Assembly: GCA_024635495.1 (NCBI GenBank)
Contig: JAGXIT010000004.1
Location: 248,001 to 312,000, forward strand
Source: Candidatus Saccharimonadota bacterium
GTDB lineage: Bacteria > Patescibacteriota > Saccharimonadia > Saccharimonadales > UBA4665
Reading direction: 5' to 3'
DNA length: 64,000 bases
Each line of letters begins with the position of its first letter. Within the stretch, counting starts at the first letter, position 1. The notes beneath the pieces were generated by a model. It did no database searches. It was not told where the DNA came from and saw only the letters and a program-made list of their open reading frames with translations. Positions 23,882 to 32,742 of the stretch are shown piece by piece. Position numbers and translations under genes: made by a program.

Positions 23882-24354
23882 TACTTACTCTCCTTTTTTG
23901 CCTTGGCCGGCTTCTTTTCGGCTTTCTTATCTTCTTTTACAGCCTTAGCATCGGTCTTCTTGTCGGTCTTCTTGTCGGTCTTCTTGTCGGTCTTCTTGTC
24001 GGTCTTCTTGGCGGCGGATTTCTTTGATTCTTCGTCTGCCTTGGCAATTTCTGCTTCTTCTGCCTCGAAGAATGGCAAGTGACTATCTTTTGCGAGCGTC
24101 ACATATGCCTTATGTAAGTCAGACTGAGAACCGAGGCGGTTAGTGCTGCGTTTGCCAGTTAAGTTTAGGACGCGCTTGGCCTTGCCCTTGCGGTTAATCG
24201 TTCGAACGCGAATAACCTTCACTTCAAACTGTTTTTCGACTGCGTCTGCAATTTCGTGTTTGTTGAGTCCACCCGGAACATCCAATACATACGTATTGTG
24301 TGCTTGGCTCAGAGCAAATGCTTTCTCGCTCAGTCGTGGTTTGATGTAATGCAT
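23881..24354 (-). CDS. rplW: 50S ribosomal protein L23 (uL23) with a lysine-rich repeat tail
   Basis: L23 (157 residues) sits at the tunnel exit and is the main ribosomal dock for trigger factor. The core HYIKPRLSEKAFALSQ...VKVIRVRTINRKGKAKR is clear. The family is normally about 95-105 residues; here a C-terminal tail of about 50 residues follows, built on a KKTD tetrapeptide repeated about five times (DNA 23952-24011, 12-bp unit) and then Lys/Ala-rich sequence. The ATG at 24354 overlaps the rplD stop by one base; the upstream ATG would overlap rplD further and adds non-conserved residues. Confidence 0.96.
   Translation of the reverse strand: MHYIKPRLSEKAFALSQAHNTYVLDVPGGLNKHEIADAVEKQFEVKVIRVRTINRKGKAKRVLNLTGKRSTNRLGSQSDLHKAYVTLAKDSHLPFFEAEEAEIAKADEESKKSAAKKTDKKTDKKTDKKTDKKTDAKAVKEDKKAEKKPAKAKKESK
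23952..24011 (-). repeat. 12-bp tandem repeat, five units, inside rplW
   Basis: The plus-strand unit CGGTCTTCTTGT repeats at 23952, 23964, 23976, 23988 and 24000 (the last unit ends GG). In frame it encodes KKTD. Being a multiple of three, copy-number change would lengthen or shorten the L23 tail without frameshift. Confidence 0.9.
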
Positions 24355-24992
24355 TATTTTGTGCCTCCCAACCAAGTCTCAACACTTTTCAGTGCGTCGG
24401 TGGTTATTACGATGTGATGAGCATTCAATAGATCATACACATTTAGGTACTGTGCATTTACAAGGTTAACTTCCTGCAAGTTTTGGCTGGCTCGTACGAG
24501 CTCTGGAGTCTTATCGTCTACGATGACAAGTGTTTTTCTAACGGCGCCAAGCTTTGTCATAAGTTTTGCAAAGTCAGCCGTCTTACCTTCTTTGCTTACA
24601 AGTTTATCTATGACCATAATTTTATCGTCACTGTTGGCAAGGCTTAGTGCTTGTCGCAATGCGACTCGCTTACTAGTCGTAGAAAGTTTCTTGGTATAGT
24701 TTTCTTCGCCGGTTGGACCGAATACGATACCACCGCCACGCCAGATTGGGTTACGGCTAGAGCCGAAACGTGCGCGTCCAGTACCTTTTTGCTTCCATGG
24801 CTTCTTACCACCGCCACGGACGAGACCACGAGTCTTGACGACTGCGAGGTTATCACGACCATTGGAGAGATAGGTATCATAGGCTTGCTTGAGTAATTCG
24901 TGATTTGTAACGTTCACGTCAAAGATTTCTTTGCTAAGCTTTGCGGCAGTTGTTGCCTTCGCGCCACTTGCGGTGTATGTAGGTACAGACAT
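24354..24992 (-). CDS. rplD: 50S ribosomal protein L4 (uL4)
   Basis: L4 (212 residues) has a globular domain and a long loop that reaches the exit tunnel; in E. coli it represses the S10 operon. The loop region KTRGLVRGGGKKPWKQKGTG with RARFGSSRNPIWRGGG after it is unmistakable. It overlaps rplC by one base and rplW by one base. Confidence 0.98.
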   Translation of the reverse strand: MSVPTYTASGAKATTAAKLSKEIFDVNVTNHELLKQAYDTYLSNGRDNLAVVKTRGLVRGGGKKPWKQKGTGRARFGSSRNPIWRGGGIVFGPTGEENYTKKLSTTSKRVALRQALSLANSDDKIMVIDKLVSKEGKTADFAKLMTKLGAVRKTLVIVDDKTPELVRASQNLQEVNLVNAQYLNVYDLLNAHHIVITTDALKSVETWLGGTK

Positions 24993-25612
24993 TATGCGTC
25001 TCCCTTCAAAATTACAATGCCCTTGCGTGGACCTGGCACAGCGCCAACGACACCGATATAGCCTTTTTCTGTATCAACAATCGCAACCTTGAGGTTACGA
25101 ACGGTAACCTGTTCGTGGCCCATATGACCGGCCATTCTCTTACCCTTCAAAATGTGCTGAGGGTACATAGAGCCTATTGAACCAGGCTTACGAGTGTTGC
25201 CCTTGCCACCGTGCGTTTTACGCTGTCGGTGGAAGTTGTGTCGTTTGATTGTTCCTGCCCAGCCCTTACCTTTACTTGTACCGGTAACATGCACGTTATC
25301 ACCAATTGAAAAGACCTCTGCGGTGAGTTCGGAACCAACCTTGAGGTCATCAGTGATTTCTTCGACGCGGAATTCGCGGATAATCTTCGGCATCTTGCCA
25401 GAAGGCTTTAGATGATGTTGCTGTGGTTTTGCCACATTGTTTTCCTTAGCGTCTTCAAAACCTACCTGTACAGCGGTATACCCGTCTGTCTCTGCAGTTT
25501 TGACCTGTGTAACGACACAGGGACTAGCGGAAAGCAAGGTGACAGCTTGAACCGTACCGTCATCTGCGATGGTACTGGTCATGCCAATCTTTCTTGTAAT
25601 AAGTGCTTTCAT
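24992..25612 (-). CDS. rplC: 50S ribosomal protein L3 (uL3)
   Basis: L3 (206 residues) starts 50S assembly and its loop reaches the peptidyl transferase centre. It starts MKALITRKIGMTSTIADDG and contains GKGWAGTIKRHNFHRQRKTHG, with GSIGSMYPQHILKGKRMAGH following. It is the first gene of this ribosomal block because rpsJ lies elsewhere. A long leader precedes it. Confidence 0.98.
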   Translation of the reverse strand: MKALITRKIGMTSTIADDGTVQAVTLLSASPCVVTQVKTAETDGYTAVQVGFEDAKENNVAKPQQHHLKPSGKMPKIIREFRVEEITDDLKVGSELTAEVFSIGDNVHVTGTSKGKGWAGTIKRHNFHRQRKTHGGKGNTRKPGSIGSMYPQHILKGKRMAGHMGHEQVTVRNLKVAIVDTEKGYIGVVGAVPGPRKGIVILKGDA

Positions 25613-25938
25613 AGTGCTTGGTGCTCCACTAGTTCTATCTCTGTTGGCGCTCGATTGCTACTGGGCCGCGGATTACATACCGCGCTTGTCGCGTATCGAC
25701 GGCCGAGAGATGTATACTCTTGGCGCACTCTTCCTTCGTAGTTTTATGTAATATTTTTACAAACGCCTCTTGATGTCTTGTACATTGACATTAAGAAAAT
25801 GGTGGCCGGCGGTTTCACCTCTGTTATTTTCATAACTTTTCGGGACCTACCTCACATCACCAATGTGGAAAATGTTTGTATGTACCTAACAGATTACCAT
25901 GCTGACGTTACATCTGTCAACCCGTTGCAAAAAGTACA
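25613..25938 (-). promoter_or_regulatory. Long non-coding leader and putative promoter of the rplC operon
   Basis: No credible ORF is seen in these 326 bases. On the minus strand TTGACA (25915-25920), 18 bases and a weak TAATCT (25891-25896) could start a leader of about 270 bases. The promoter overlaps a 6-bp inverted repeat (ACAGAT/ATCTGT). The leader has a GC-rich branched region at about 25664-25704, with CGCGG/CCGCG (25667-25671 with 25680-25684) enclosed by GGC/GCC. This could be an autoregulatory ribosomal-protein leader, for example for L4, but I recognise no known motif. Confidence 0.45.
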
Positions 25939-26226
25939 TTATAGATTAACGTATAAGCCATACGGGGCAACGAAGCCGAAGAGTGCGGCTATAACAAGAA
26001 CTGCGTATTCGATCTTGCGATCTATCACAAAGTGCTCGTGACTCGTGAAGAATATGCCTATAAGGAGACCAACGGGGATCGGCACTGTCAGGTCGGTACC
26101 TGTTTTCGTAACCTTAATCCAAAGAGAACCCAAAATAACGTAGAGAATCAATTTAAACATAAAAGAACTGTCGTTTTCAGGCTTTTTAGTTCTAGGTTTT
26201 GTGGTTGCTTTACGTTTTTTTGCCAT
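25939..26226 (-). CDS. Small membrane protein of unknown function
   Basis: I do not recognise this 95-residue protein. It has a lysine-rich cytoplasmic N-terminus (MAKKRKATTKPRTKK), then three hydrophobic segments (about residues 24-38, 48-60 and 72-92) that suggest two or three membrane helices. It lies between a gene of unknown function and the rplC operon leader, where S10 operons normally have rpsJ. An extended -10 box (TGC TACACT, 26233-26238) stands 6 bases before the ATG, so its mRNA may be leaderless. The ORF is open, starts well and has plausible composition. Confidence 0.65.
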   Translation of the reverse strand: MAKKRKATTKPRTKKPENDSSFMFKLILYVILGSLWIKVTKTGTDLTVPIPVGLLIGIFFTSHEHFVIDRKIEYAVLVIAALFGFVAPYGLYVNL

Positions 26227-26247
26227 GCCTTAAGTGTAGCATAATGC

Positions 26248-27168
26248 CTATGCTTGTGATGGGTTTTTAACCATAGCTACAAGCTGTGCGCCAATTGGGA
26301 TTATATCTTTCGTCTCACCGGCAGTTTCAATAATCGCAGCCTCAATACGCGGAGCAATTGCTGCTGCTGCCAAAGTTCTTTTTGCTTTGTCCCAAGTCGG
26401 CACGTTTAGAGTACGTTTCTCGTCGTCATTAAAGCGTTGATTTAAATTAAGCATCGTTGAACGCTTAAAAATCAAAATAGGCGATTCGATTCCTGCTATC
26501 TCTACATCTGCAACGCGACGGTAACGATCGACCGTAGAGTATCGAACCGCTATCAGATTCCCTCTTTCGTTCATTTCTGGATATGGATAGTATTTGTAGC
26601 TAGGAAAGCTTGTGTCGTTTTTGTCATGAAAAGTGACACTATTAATTAAATCCGATCCCTCTAATGTGTCCTCGAGCTTTTCTGTTTCTGCATCTAGTGT
26701 TTCCGTAGACTCCCAGTCTCCCCACTGCTGTACAGTTAGTCCCGGGAAGACGGCAAGCCCAACTTTGTTTGGGGCATGGAGATTCACGTAACCTCCACCA
26801 ATGTTGGTTTTTTCAGTTTTCTCAAATAATACTTTTGAGGCCAAGCCAAGCCAGTGTAAATATTTCGCTACATTTCGGGGGTCTGAAGACAGCTGCTCAT
26901 ATACATCGGCAGCACCTTCACCGAGGAAAGCGAGTGTGTCTGTGGTTTTATTGGTCCCATGAATACTCTGCTTCATAGTGGCAATATGCACTTTCTCAAT
27001 AATTTCTTCTGATCTATATGGTGACATATCCGTACCATCAAAGCGATCTTGCAATGCTTGTCGGGCGTTATCGGGCATGTGAAACCCATTGGATATCGAA
27101 CAGGTCTGATCTATATAATCAATACCTGATTCTGATTCTATCTGTCTATTAATTGCTTCTTGGGACAT
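26248..27168 (-). CDS. Protein of unknown function
   Basis: I do not recognise this 306-residue protein. It has no signal peptide or membrane segment and is acidic overall. Predicted features are alpha/beta mixed sequence with a hydrophobic stretch near VGLAVFPGLTV and a helical Ala-rich C-terminus (LAAAAIAPRIEAAIIETAGE). It is preceded by a promoter (27244-27272) and a perfect 8-bp hairpin in the leader (27181-27208). It is placed between rpsJ and rplC, breaking the S10 operon. No catalytic motif is evident. Confidence 0.7.
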   Translation of the reverse strand: MSQEAINRQIESESGIDYIDQTCSISNGFHMPDNARQALQDRFDGTDMSPYRSEEIIEKVHIATMKQSIHGTNKTTDTLAFLGEGAADVYEQLSSDPRNVAKYLHWLGLASKVLFEKTEKTNIGGGYVNLHAPNKVGLAVFPGLTVQQWGDWESTETLDAETEKLEDTLEGSDLINSVTFHDKNDTSFPSYKYYPYPEMNERGNLIAVRYSTVDRYRRVADVEIAGIESPILIFKRSTMLNLNQRFNDDEKRTLNVPTWDKAKRTLAAAAIAPRIEAAIIETAGETKDIIPIGAQLVAMVKNPSQA

Positions 27169-27180
27169 GGTCTTTTCTTT

Positions 27181-27208
27181 GAGCCGAATTTAATAATCGT
27201 TTCGGCTC
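27181..27208 (-). other. Leader hairpin before the 26248-27168 gene
   Basis: GAGCCGAA (27181-27188) pairs perfectly with TTCGGCTC (27201-27208) around a 12-base loop. There is no T-run on either side, so it is more likely an mRNA-stabilising or regulatory hairpin than a terminator. Confidence 0.5.
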
Positions 27209-27243
27209 GGATTTTAAACACGTTAATTACTTCAATATAGTAT

Positions 27244-27272
27244 ATTTTAGCATGTTTTGTAGTTTTTGTCTA
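27244..27272 (-). promoter_or_regulatory. Promoter of the 26248-27168 gene
   Basis: TAGACA (27267-27272), 17 bases and TAAAAT (27244-27249) with an extended TGC on the minus strand. The same TAGACA plus TGC extended -10 pattern precedes the 61673-62374 gene. Confidence 0.6.
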
Positions 27273-27284
27273 TTCTTAGACTGT

Positions 27285-27617
27285 CTACATCTTGATTTCG
27301 ACGTCACAGCCGGCTGGCAATGAAAGGTTCATCAAGTTATCAATCGTCTTTGGCGTTGGCTCAAATACGTCGATAAGGCGCTTGTGTACGCGCATCTCAA
27401 ACTGCTCACGGCCCTTCTTGTAGACGTGTGGGCTCTTGACCACGGTAAACGTGCTACGACGAGTCGGTAGCGGGATTGGACCAGCTAGGCTAGCGCCGGT
27501 GCGTAGTGCAGTGTCTACAATCTGCTTTGCTGCTTGGTCAATGATTTTGTGATCATAAGCCTTGAGACGAATACGAATTCGCTGCTTACCTGGTTCTGGT
27601 ACTTTGGCATCTGCCAT
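27285..27617 (-). CDS. rpsJ: 30S ribosomal protein S10 (uS10)
   Basis: S10 (110 residues) lies in the 30S head and doubles as NusE in antitermination. Family features are [40 protein letters not shown] and the C-terminal [11 protein letters not shown]. The ATG at 27617 has AAAGGAG 7 bases upstream; the longer in-frame ORF would include leader sequence. It is isolated from rplC by two genes and has its own promoter. A GCCAG/CTGGC hairpin abuts the Shine-Dalgarno and could influence initiation. Confidence 0.97.
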   Translation of the reverse strand: MADAKVPEPGKQRIRIRLKAYDHKIIDQAAKQIVDTALRTGASLAGPIPLPTRRSTFTVVKSPHVYKKGREQFEMRVHKRLIDVFEPTPKTIDNLMNLSLPAGCDVEIKM

Positions 27618-27724
27618 GATATGACTCCTTTGCCAGTTGGCCTGGCTTAGTGCTGTAACATCTTGACGACTCAATAAGTGAACCGGCACGACTTTTAGTC
27701 AGCACGATTAGTTTACAAGGGTTG

Positions 27725-27753
27725 ATTATACAAGATAGCGGCCAAAATTGAAA
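27725..27753 (-). promoter_or_regulatory. Promoter of rpsJ
   Basis: TTTCAA (27748-27753), 17 bases and a perfect TATAAT (27725-27730) on the minus strand, giving a leader of about 100 bases. Confidence 0.7.
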
Positions 27754-27806
27754 GAATATCAGACATCAACTTACCTATTCTATAAATGAAGTATACTTAT
27801 TGTACT

Positions 27807-28175
27807 ATGCAGCCAGAAGACGTCAGTAACCAAATTATCTCAGATGTCGAAGCTCATTGGCCTAATTTTAATGTAGAAAAAACCGGTGGGCTGACCTTGC
27901 ACTATACAGGCGCATTGGCGCGAACTGCATTTCACTTTATGCTTAAGGATGAAGGTCCTGACTCACGATATAGATTAGAGCCTGCTACACCTTTTGTAAA
28001 AAGAATTATTGAGTTGAACCTAGAAAAATGGGATTTTTCATTCAGTGCCAAACAACATCAAACTCCTCTTTATAGATTAGGCCGTATAGTTGGCATCCAT
28101 AGCGTAGAATACAGTATGCGAGTCGGCGTACTACCGCCGCATCCAGGACCAATACCTCTGAATCCTTCAGAATAA
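27807..28175 (+). CDS. Protein of unknown function
   Basis: I do not recognise this 122-residue soluble protein. It contains two aromatic-rich segments (HYTGALARTAFHFML and KRIIELNLEKWDFSF) and a proline-rich C-terminus (LPPHPGPIPLNP). It lies opposite to its neighbours, between rpsJ and tuf. I prefer the ATG at 27807 because a TATACT box (27792-27797) overlaps the upstream in-frame ATG at 27786; this places the start 9 bases after the -10 box and predicts a leaderless mRNA. A strong bidirectional terminator follows. Confidence 0.65.
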   Translation: MQPEDVSNQIISDVEAHWPNFNVEKTGGLTLHYTGALARTAFHFMLKDEGPDSRYRLEPATPFVKRIIELNLEKWDFSFSAKQHQTPLYRLGRIVGIHSVEYSMRVGVLPPHPGPIPLNPSE

Positions 28176-28207
28176 AAAATACCCCTCCAGTAATGGAGGG
28201 GTATTTT
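28176..28207. terminator. Bidirectional terminator between converging genes
   Basis: A 13-bp perfect stem (28176-28188 with 28195-28207) with core ACCCCTCC/GGAGGGGT, a 6-base loop and A/T runs on both sides. It serves the 27807-28175 gene on the plus strand and tuf on the minus strand. Confidence 0.92.
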
Positions 28208-28225
28208 CGTGTAAGTTAGAACTGG

Positions 28226-29410
28226 TTACTTAACAACCTTGGTAACAACACCAGCACCAACAGTACGACCACCTTCACGGATAGCAATACGTTGACCCTG
28301 AGCCATTGCGATTGGAGTAAGAAGCTTAACCTTAAACGTTACAGTATCACCAGGCATGACCATTTCTTTGTCAGCTGGGAGTTCAACTTCACCAGTTACA
28401 TCCGTAGTTTGGAAGTAGAACTGAGGCTTGTAGCCCTTGAAGAATGGTGTGTGACGACCGCCCTCTTCTTTACTGAGGATGTAGACTTCTGCATCAAACT
28501 CAGTGTGAGGAGTGACTGTACCAGGCTTACAAATAACCTGACCACGTTCGATGTCATCACGCTCGATACCGCGGAGAAGGATACCAGCGTTGTCGCCAGC
28601 TTGACCTTGGTCAAGTGACTTCTTGAACGCTTCGATACCAGTTACAACTGATTTTCGAGTATCTCGGATACCGACGATTTCAACTTCGTCGTTGACCTTG
28701 ACGATACCTGTTTCAATACGGCCCGTAGCAACGGTGCCACGACCCTTGATTGAGAATACGTCTTCAACTGGCATCATGAAAGGCTTATCAAGATCGCGTA
28801 CTGGCTGTGGAACATAGTCGTCCATAGCTTTTACGAGTTCCATGACAGCGTCTTCGTTTGCTGCATCGCCTTCGAGGGCTTTAGTAGCTGAACCCTTGAT
28901 AATAGGACAATCTCGGTCAAAACCGTTCTTCTCTAGGAGATCACGAATTTCTTCTTCGACGAGCTCAACGAGGTCAGCATCAGCGAGGTCCATCTTGTTC
29001 ATGAAAACAAGAATCTTTGGCACACCAACTTGCTTAGCAAGTAGGACGTGCTCACGAGTCTGTGGCATAGGGCCATCAGCTGCTGATACGACAAGGATAG
29101 CACCGTCAACTTGGGCAGCACCGGTAATCATGTTCTTGACGTAGTCGGCGTGACCTGGCATGTCAACGTGAGCGTAGTGACGCTTTTCGCTTTCATACTC
29201 TTGGTGTGAGGTAGCAATGGTAATACCACGTGCTTTTTCCTCTGGTGCGTTATCGATTTGGTCATAAGCAATTGGCTTATTTACTTCACCTGGAAGTTTC
29301 TTTGCGAGCACAGAAGTGATCGCTGCTGTGAGAGTTGTCTTGCCGTGGTCAACGTGGCCCATAGTACCAACGTTAACGTGAGGCTTAGTTCGGTCAAATT
29401 TGCCTGCCAT
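28226..29410 (-). CDS. tuf: Elongation factor Tu
   Basis: EF-Tu (394 residues) delivers aminoacyl-tRNA to the ribosome with GTP hydrolysis. Motifs are the P-loop GHVDHGKTT (residues 18-26), the switch [13 protein letters not shown] with catalytic His, and NKMD. Domains 2 and 3 follow in standard order, ending [22 protein letters not shown] lies about 11 bases before the ATG. It has its own promoter and a leader of about 110 bases, so it can be expressed apart from fusA. Confidence 0.99.
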   Translation of the reverse strand: MAGKFDRTKPHVNVGTMGHVDHGKTTLTAAITSVLAKKLPGEVNKPIAYDQIDNAPEEKARGITIATSHQEYESEKRHYAHVDMPGHADYVKNMITGAAQVDGAILVVSAADGPMPQTREHVLLAKQVGVPKILVFMNKMDLADADLVELVEEEIRDLLEKNGFDRDCPIIKGSATKALEGDAANEDAVMELVKAMDDYVPQPVRDLDKPFMMPVEDVFSIKGRGTVATGRIETGIVKVNDEVEIVGIRDTRKSVVTGIEAFKKSLDQGQAGDNAGILLRGIERDDIERGQVICKPGTVTPHTEFDAEVYILSKEEGGRHTPFFKGYKPQFYFQTTDVTGEVELPADKEMVMPGDTVTFKVKLLTPIAMAQGQRIAIREGGRTVGAGVVTKVVK

Positions 29411-29525
29411 AAGAGGTAGAACTCCTTATTTGATTAATTATTACGTTTATCTAGTTGTTCACGCGGTCCATATTGCTTTAGATTAATCCACTAGAGCAAC
29501 GCCCTCACGCGAGATACCGAAAATA

Positions 29526-29554
29526 GTATAGGGGAAACATGCCTATTTGTAAAG
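29526..29554 (-). promoter_or_regulatory. Promoter of tuf
   Basis: TTTACA (29549-29554), 17 bases and TATACT (29526-29531) on the minus strand. The leader contains a TTGCT/AGCAA hairpin around 29480 before the Shine-Dalgarno. Confidence 0.85.
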
Positions 29555-29588
29555 CAACTTTTGATCCCCCTACATCTGTCAAATATTG

Positions 29589-31676
29589 CTATTTGCTGTT
29601 TTTTGCAATGATTGCTTCAGCGACGTGATTTGGCACGTCAGAATAGTGAGCCAGCTCCATGCTTGAGCTTGCTCGACCTTGCGTGTTTGAACGCAGGGTC
29701 GTCGTGTAGCCAAACATTTCACCAAGTGGTACAAAGGCGGTTATTTCCTTGATACCAGAACTCAGATCTTCCATCGATTCGATACGGCCACGTTTACTGT
29801 TTAGGTCGCCGATAACGTCACCCATGAATGCTTCTGGGGTTACGACAACGACTTTCATGACAGGTTCGAGTAATGTTGGAGATGCCTTTTTGACACCTTC
29901 TTGTAGCGCCATAGATCCAGCGATTGAAAAGGCCATTTCGCTCGAGTCAACATCGTGATAGCTTCCGTCATAGAGTTCAGCTTTGATATCAACGACTGGG
30001 TAACCAGCGATAACGCCGTTACTCATAGCTTCCTCGATACCTTTACGAACTGGTGTGATGTATTCACTTGGAACGACACCACCCTTGATAGCATTGATGA
30101 ACTCGAAACCTTTACCCGCTTCATTTTGGCTCAGGCGAAGCCAAACGTCACCATATTGGCCGCGACCACCGGATTGACGGACAAATTTACCCTGAACTTC
30201 AACGGCATCTTTGCGAATCGTTTCGCGGTATGCAACTTGTGGTTGCCCGATGTTTGCCTCGACGGTAAACTCACGTTTCATACGGTCAACGAGGATTTCA
30301 AGGTGAAGCTCACCCATGCCAGAGATAATCGTCTGGCCAGTCTCGTCATCGACACGAACACGGAACGTTGGGTCTTCTTCTGCGAGTCTCTGCAGTGCAA
30401 GACTCATCTTTTCCTGGTCAGCCTTCGTTTTTGGCTCAATTGCAATAGACACAGGAGGCTCTGGGAATGTGATATTTTCAAGTACGATTGGGTCCGTTAG
30501 GTCTGAAAGTGTATGACCAGTCGTCGTTCCCTTCAGGCCTACAATTGCAGCAATATCGCCTGCGACAACTTGTTCGATTTCTTCTCGCTTATCAGCTTGC
30601 ATACGGACGATACGTCCAACGCGCTCTTTTGTGCCAGTAGAACTATTGAGTACGTACGAGCCCGCCTTCAGCACACCAGAGTAAACTCGGAAATATGCAA
30701 GTTTACCAACAAATGGATCTGTCGTAATCTTGAAAGCTAAACCGGCAAGCGGCTCAGCTTCTGAGGCTTTACGCTCGATTTTATCACCAGTTTTTGGATG
30801 CGTTCCCCAAGTAGAACCAGTTTCACTAGGACTTGGAAGAAAGTCATTCACCATATCGAGTACTTTCTCGACGATAACGCCACGACCATCACCACCGGTG
30901 ACAGCATAGAATTTACCACCAAGTACGGCAGCACGAACTGCGTGACGGACTTCATCCTCGGTAAGACCATCCTCACCAACTTCGAAATACTTCTCAAGCA
31001 TAGCTTCGTCTTCTGAAACGGCATTTTCGATAAGCAAGCTACGATATTTTTTAACCTGATCCATCATGTCGGCTGGGATTTCGCCCATAACCAACTCATG
31101 GTCATGAAACTCAGTGTAGGTATATGCTTTCATGCTGACGAGATCAACGATACCGTTGATACTCTGCTCAAAGCCGATTGGCAGGTGTACAGGAAATGCA
31201 CGCTTGCTCAAGCGGTTGTGAATACTTTCGAGTGACTTGTAGAAATCACCACCAGTTTGGTTGATCTTGTTGATGAAGCAGATACGTGGCACTTTGTACT
31301 TATCAGCCTGACGCCAAACAGTCTCGGATTGACTTTCTACGCCCATCTTACCGTCAAAAACGACACAGGCACCGTCAAGCACACGCAATGAGCGTTCTAC
31401 TTCTGCAGTGAAGTCAATGTGACCTGGAGTATCAATAATGTTGATTTGATGACCCTTCCAGTAGCAGGTTACGGCCGCTGACACGATAGTAATGCCACGT
31501 TCGCGCTCTTGATCCATCCAGTCAGTGGTCGTTCCACCTTCGTGAACGGCACCAATTTTGTGCTTCAGACCAGTACGATAGAGGATACCCTCTGTAGTTG
31601 TGGTCTTGCCTGCGTCAATATGAGCAATAATGCCAATATTACGGATTTTGCCCATTTCTGGTTTCTTTTCAGCCAT
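29589..31676 (-). CDS. fusA: Elongation factor G
   Basis: EF-G (695 residues) drives translocation and, with RRF, ribosome recycling. Motifs are the P-loop AHIDAGKTTTTE, switch I RGITIVSAAVTC, switch II DTPGHIDF and NKIN for the G domain, then domains II-V ending YSDVPNHVAEAII. It is the third gene of the str operon, 5 bases after rpsG. Confidence 0.99.
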   Translation of the reverse strand: MAEKKPEMGKIRNIGIIAHIDAGKTTTTEGILYRTGLKHKIGAVHEGGTTTDWMDQERERGITIVSAAVTCYWKGHQINIIDTPGHIDFTAEVERSLRVLDGACVVFDGKMGVESQSETVWRQADKYKVPRICFINKINQTGGDFYKSLESIHNRLSKRAFPVHLPIGFEQSINGIVDLVSMKAYTYTEFHDHELVMGEIPADMMDQVKKYRSLLIENAVSEDEAMLEKYFEVGEDGLTEDEVRHAVRAAVLGGKFYAVTGGDGRGVIVEKVLDMVNDFLPSPSETGSTWGTHPKTGDKIERKASEAEPLAGLAFKITTDPFVGKLAYFRVYSGVLKAGSYVLNSSTGTKERVGRIVRMQADKREEIEQVVAGDIAAIVGLKGTTTGHTLSDLTDPIVLENITFPEPPVSIAIEPKTKADQEKMSLALQRLAEEDPTFRVRVDDETGQTIISGMGELHLEILVDRMKREFTVEANIGQPQVAYRETIRKDAVEVQGKFVRQSGGRGQYGDVWLRLSQNEAGKGFEFINAIKGGVVPSEYITPVRKGIEEAMSNGVIAGYPVVDIKAELYDGSYHDVDSSEMAFSIAGSMALQEGVKKASPTLLEPVMKVVVVTPEAFMGDVIGDLNSKRGRIESMEDLSSGIKEITAFVPLGEMFGYTTTLRSNTQGRASSSMELAHYSDVPNHVAEAIIAKNSK

Positions 31677-31681
31677 ATGAA

Positions 31682-32161
31682 TTAGCTCCTCGCGAAGTGC
31701 GCAAACGCACGGTTAGCATCTGCCATCTTATGCGTATCTTCACGCTTCTTGACGGCTGAACCCTGGTTGTTATAGGCATCCATCAGCTCTGCTGCGATGC
31801 GGTCAGCCATACTAATACCCTTGCGGGCACGGCAGGCGGCGACAAACCACATAGTGGTGAGGTGATTCTGGCGTTGACCCTTCACTTCGAAAGGAATTTG
31901 GTAGTTTGCACCACCAACACGACGAGAACGAGTTTCGACATTTGGGCGAATGTTTGCAAATGCTTGATCAAAAACTTCGACAGGATTTTCTACCTTAAGT
32001 TTCTTCGCAGCGGTCTGCATACCATCGTATACAAGTCGTTCTGCGATTTGCTTCTTACCATCGCGCATCACACGGTTGATAAGACGCTGAACCTGCACGC
32101 TACCGTAGATACGGTCTGCAGGAATATCTCGAACAAGTGAGGATGTGACTTTTCGTGGCAT
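31682..32161 (-). CDS. rpsG: 30S ribosomal protein S7 (uS7)
   Basis: S7 (159 residues) nucleates 30S head assembly; in E. coli it represses the str operon. Features are [40 protein letters not shown] and SRRVGGANYQIPFEV. It overlaps rpsL by one base. Confidence 0.98.
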   Translation of the reverse strand: MPRKVTSSLVRDIPADRIYGSVQVQRLINRVMRDGKKQIAERLVYDGMQTAAKKLKVENPVEVFDQAFANIRPNVETRSRRVGGANYQIPFEVKGQRQNHLTTMWFVAACRARKGISMADRIAAELMDAYNNQGSAVKKREDTHKMADANRAFAHFARS

Positions 32162-32574
32162 TACTTGCTCTCCTTCTTAGCGCCGTACTTAGAACGGCCT
32201 TGTTTACGGCCCTGTACACCCTGGAGGTCGAGTGCACCACGGACGATGTGATAACGAACACCTGGAAGGTCCTTTACGCGACCACCACGTACCATGACAA
32301 CTGCGTGTTCCTGTAGGTTGTGACCTTCGCCGCCGATGTATGCCCATACTTCGTAGCCATTGCCGAGACGTACACGAGCAACTTTACGAAGTGCTGAGTT
32401 TGGCTTCTTTGGTGTTTTAGTAGTGACCTTGACACAAACACCGCGCTTAAATGGCGCAGCCTTCTCGTAGTTTCTGGTCTTTAGTGTGTTAGTGACGCGT
32501 TGCAACGCTGGCGACTTACTCTTAGTTGTCACCTTCTTGCGTGGTTTACGCACCAACTGATTAATTGTTGGCAT
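32161..32574 (-). CDS. rpsL: 30S ribosomal protein S12 (uS12)
   Basis: S12 (137 residues) controls decoding accuracy and is the site of streptomycin-resistance mutations. Family motifs are [29 protein letters not shown] (with the decoding-site Lys) and [20 protein letters not shown]. The ATG at 32574 begins the conserved protein; the ATG 30 bases earlier lies in a leader hairpin (GAGCGT/ACGCTC). It is the first gene of the str operon. Confidence 0.98.
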   Translation of the reverse strand: MPTINQLVRKPRKKVTTKSKSPALQRVTNTLKTRNYEKAAPFKRGVCVKVTTKTPKKPNSALRKVARVRLGNGYEVWAYIGGEGHNLQEHAVVMVRGGRVKDLPGVRYHIVRGALDLQGVQGRKQGRSKYGAKKESK

Positions 32575-32700
32575 AGGCCAATTCCTTTCCTGAGCGTAGT
32601 ACACGCTCCCACTTATATTCGCTGAAGAGAATACTTCTCCTCTACCGCCAAGATCTGAGTGTTACCCCAAATCAGCTCGAATTTGATAGTTAACAGATGT

Positions 32701-32729
32701 ATTGTACGCTATTTGATGCTGTTTCGCAA
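32701..32729 (-). promoter_or_regulatory. Promoter of the str operon (rpsL-rpsG-fusA)
   Basis: TTGCGA (32724-32729), 17 bases and TACAAT (32701-32706) on the minus strand. The leader is about 120 bases long and has two hairpins, GAGAA/TTCTC and GAGCGT/ACGCTC, the latter next to the Shine-Dalgarno. Confidence 0.82.
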
Positions 32730-32742
32730 TGGCCAGAGTGTA

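Noticed and set aside
23952-24011. CRISPR-like or satellite repeat.
   Set aside because: The 12-bp units are adjacent without spacers and lie in frame inside rplW, coding for KKTD; they are a coding microsatellite.
25939-27168. Recent mobile insertion into the S10 operon.
   Set aside because: No transposase, integrase, terminal inverted repeat or target duplication is visible, and base composition looks like the surroundings.
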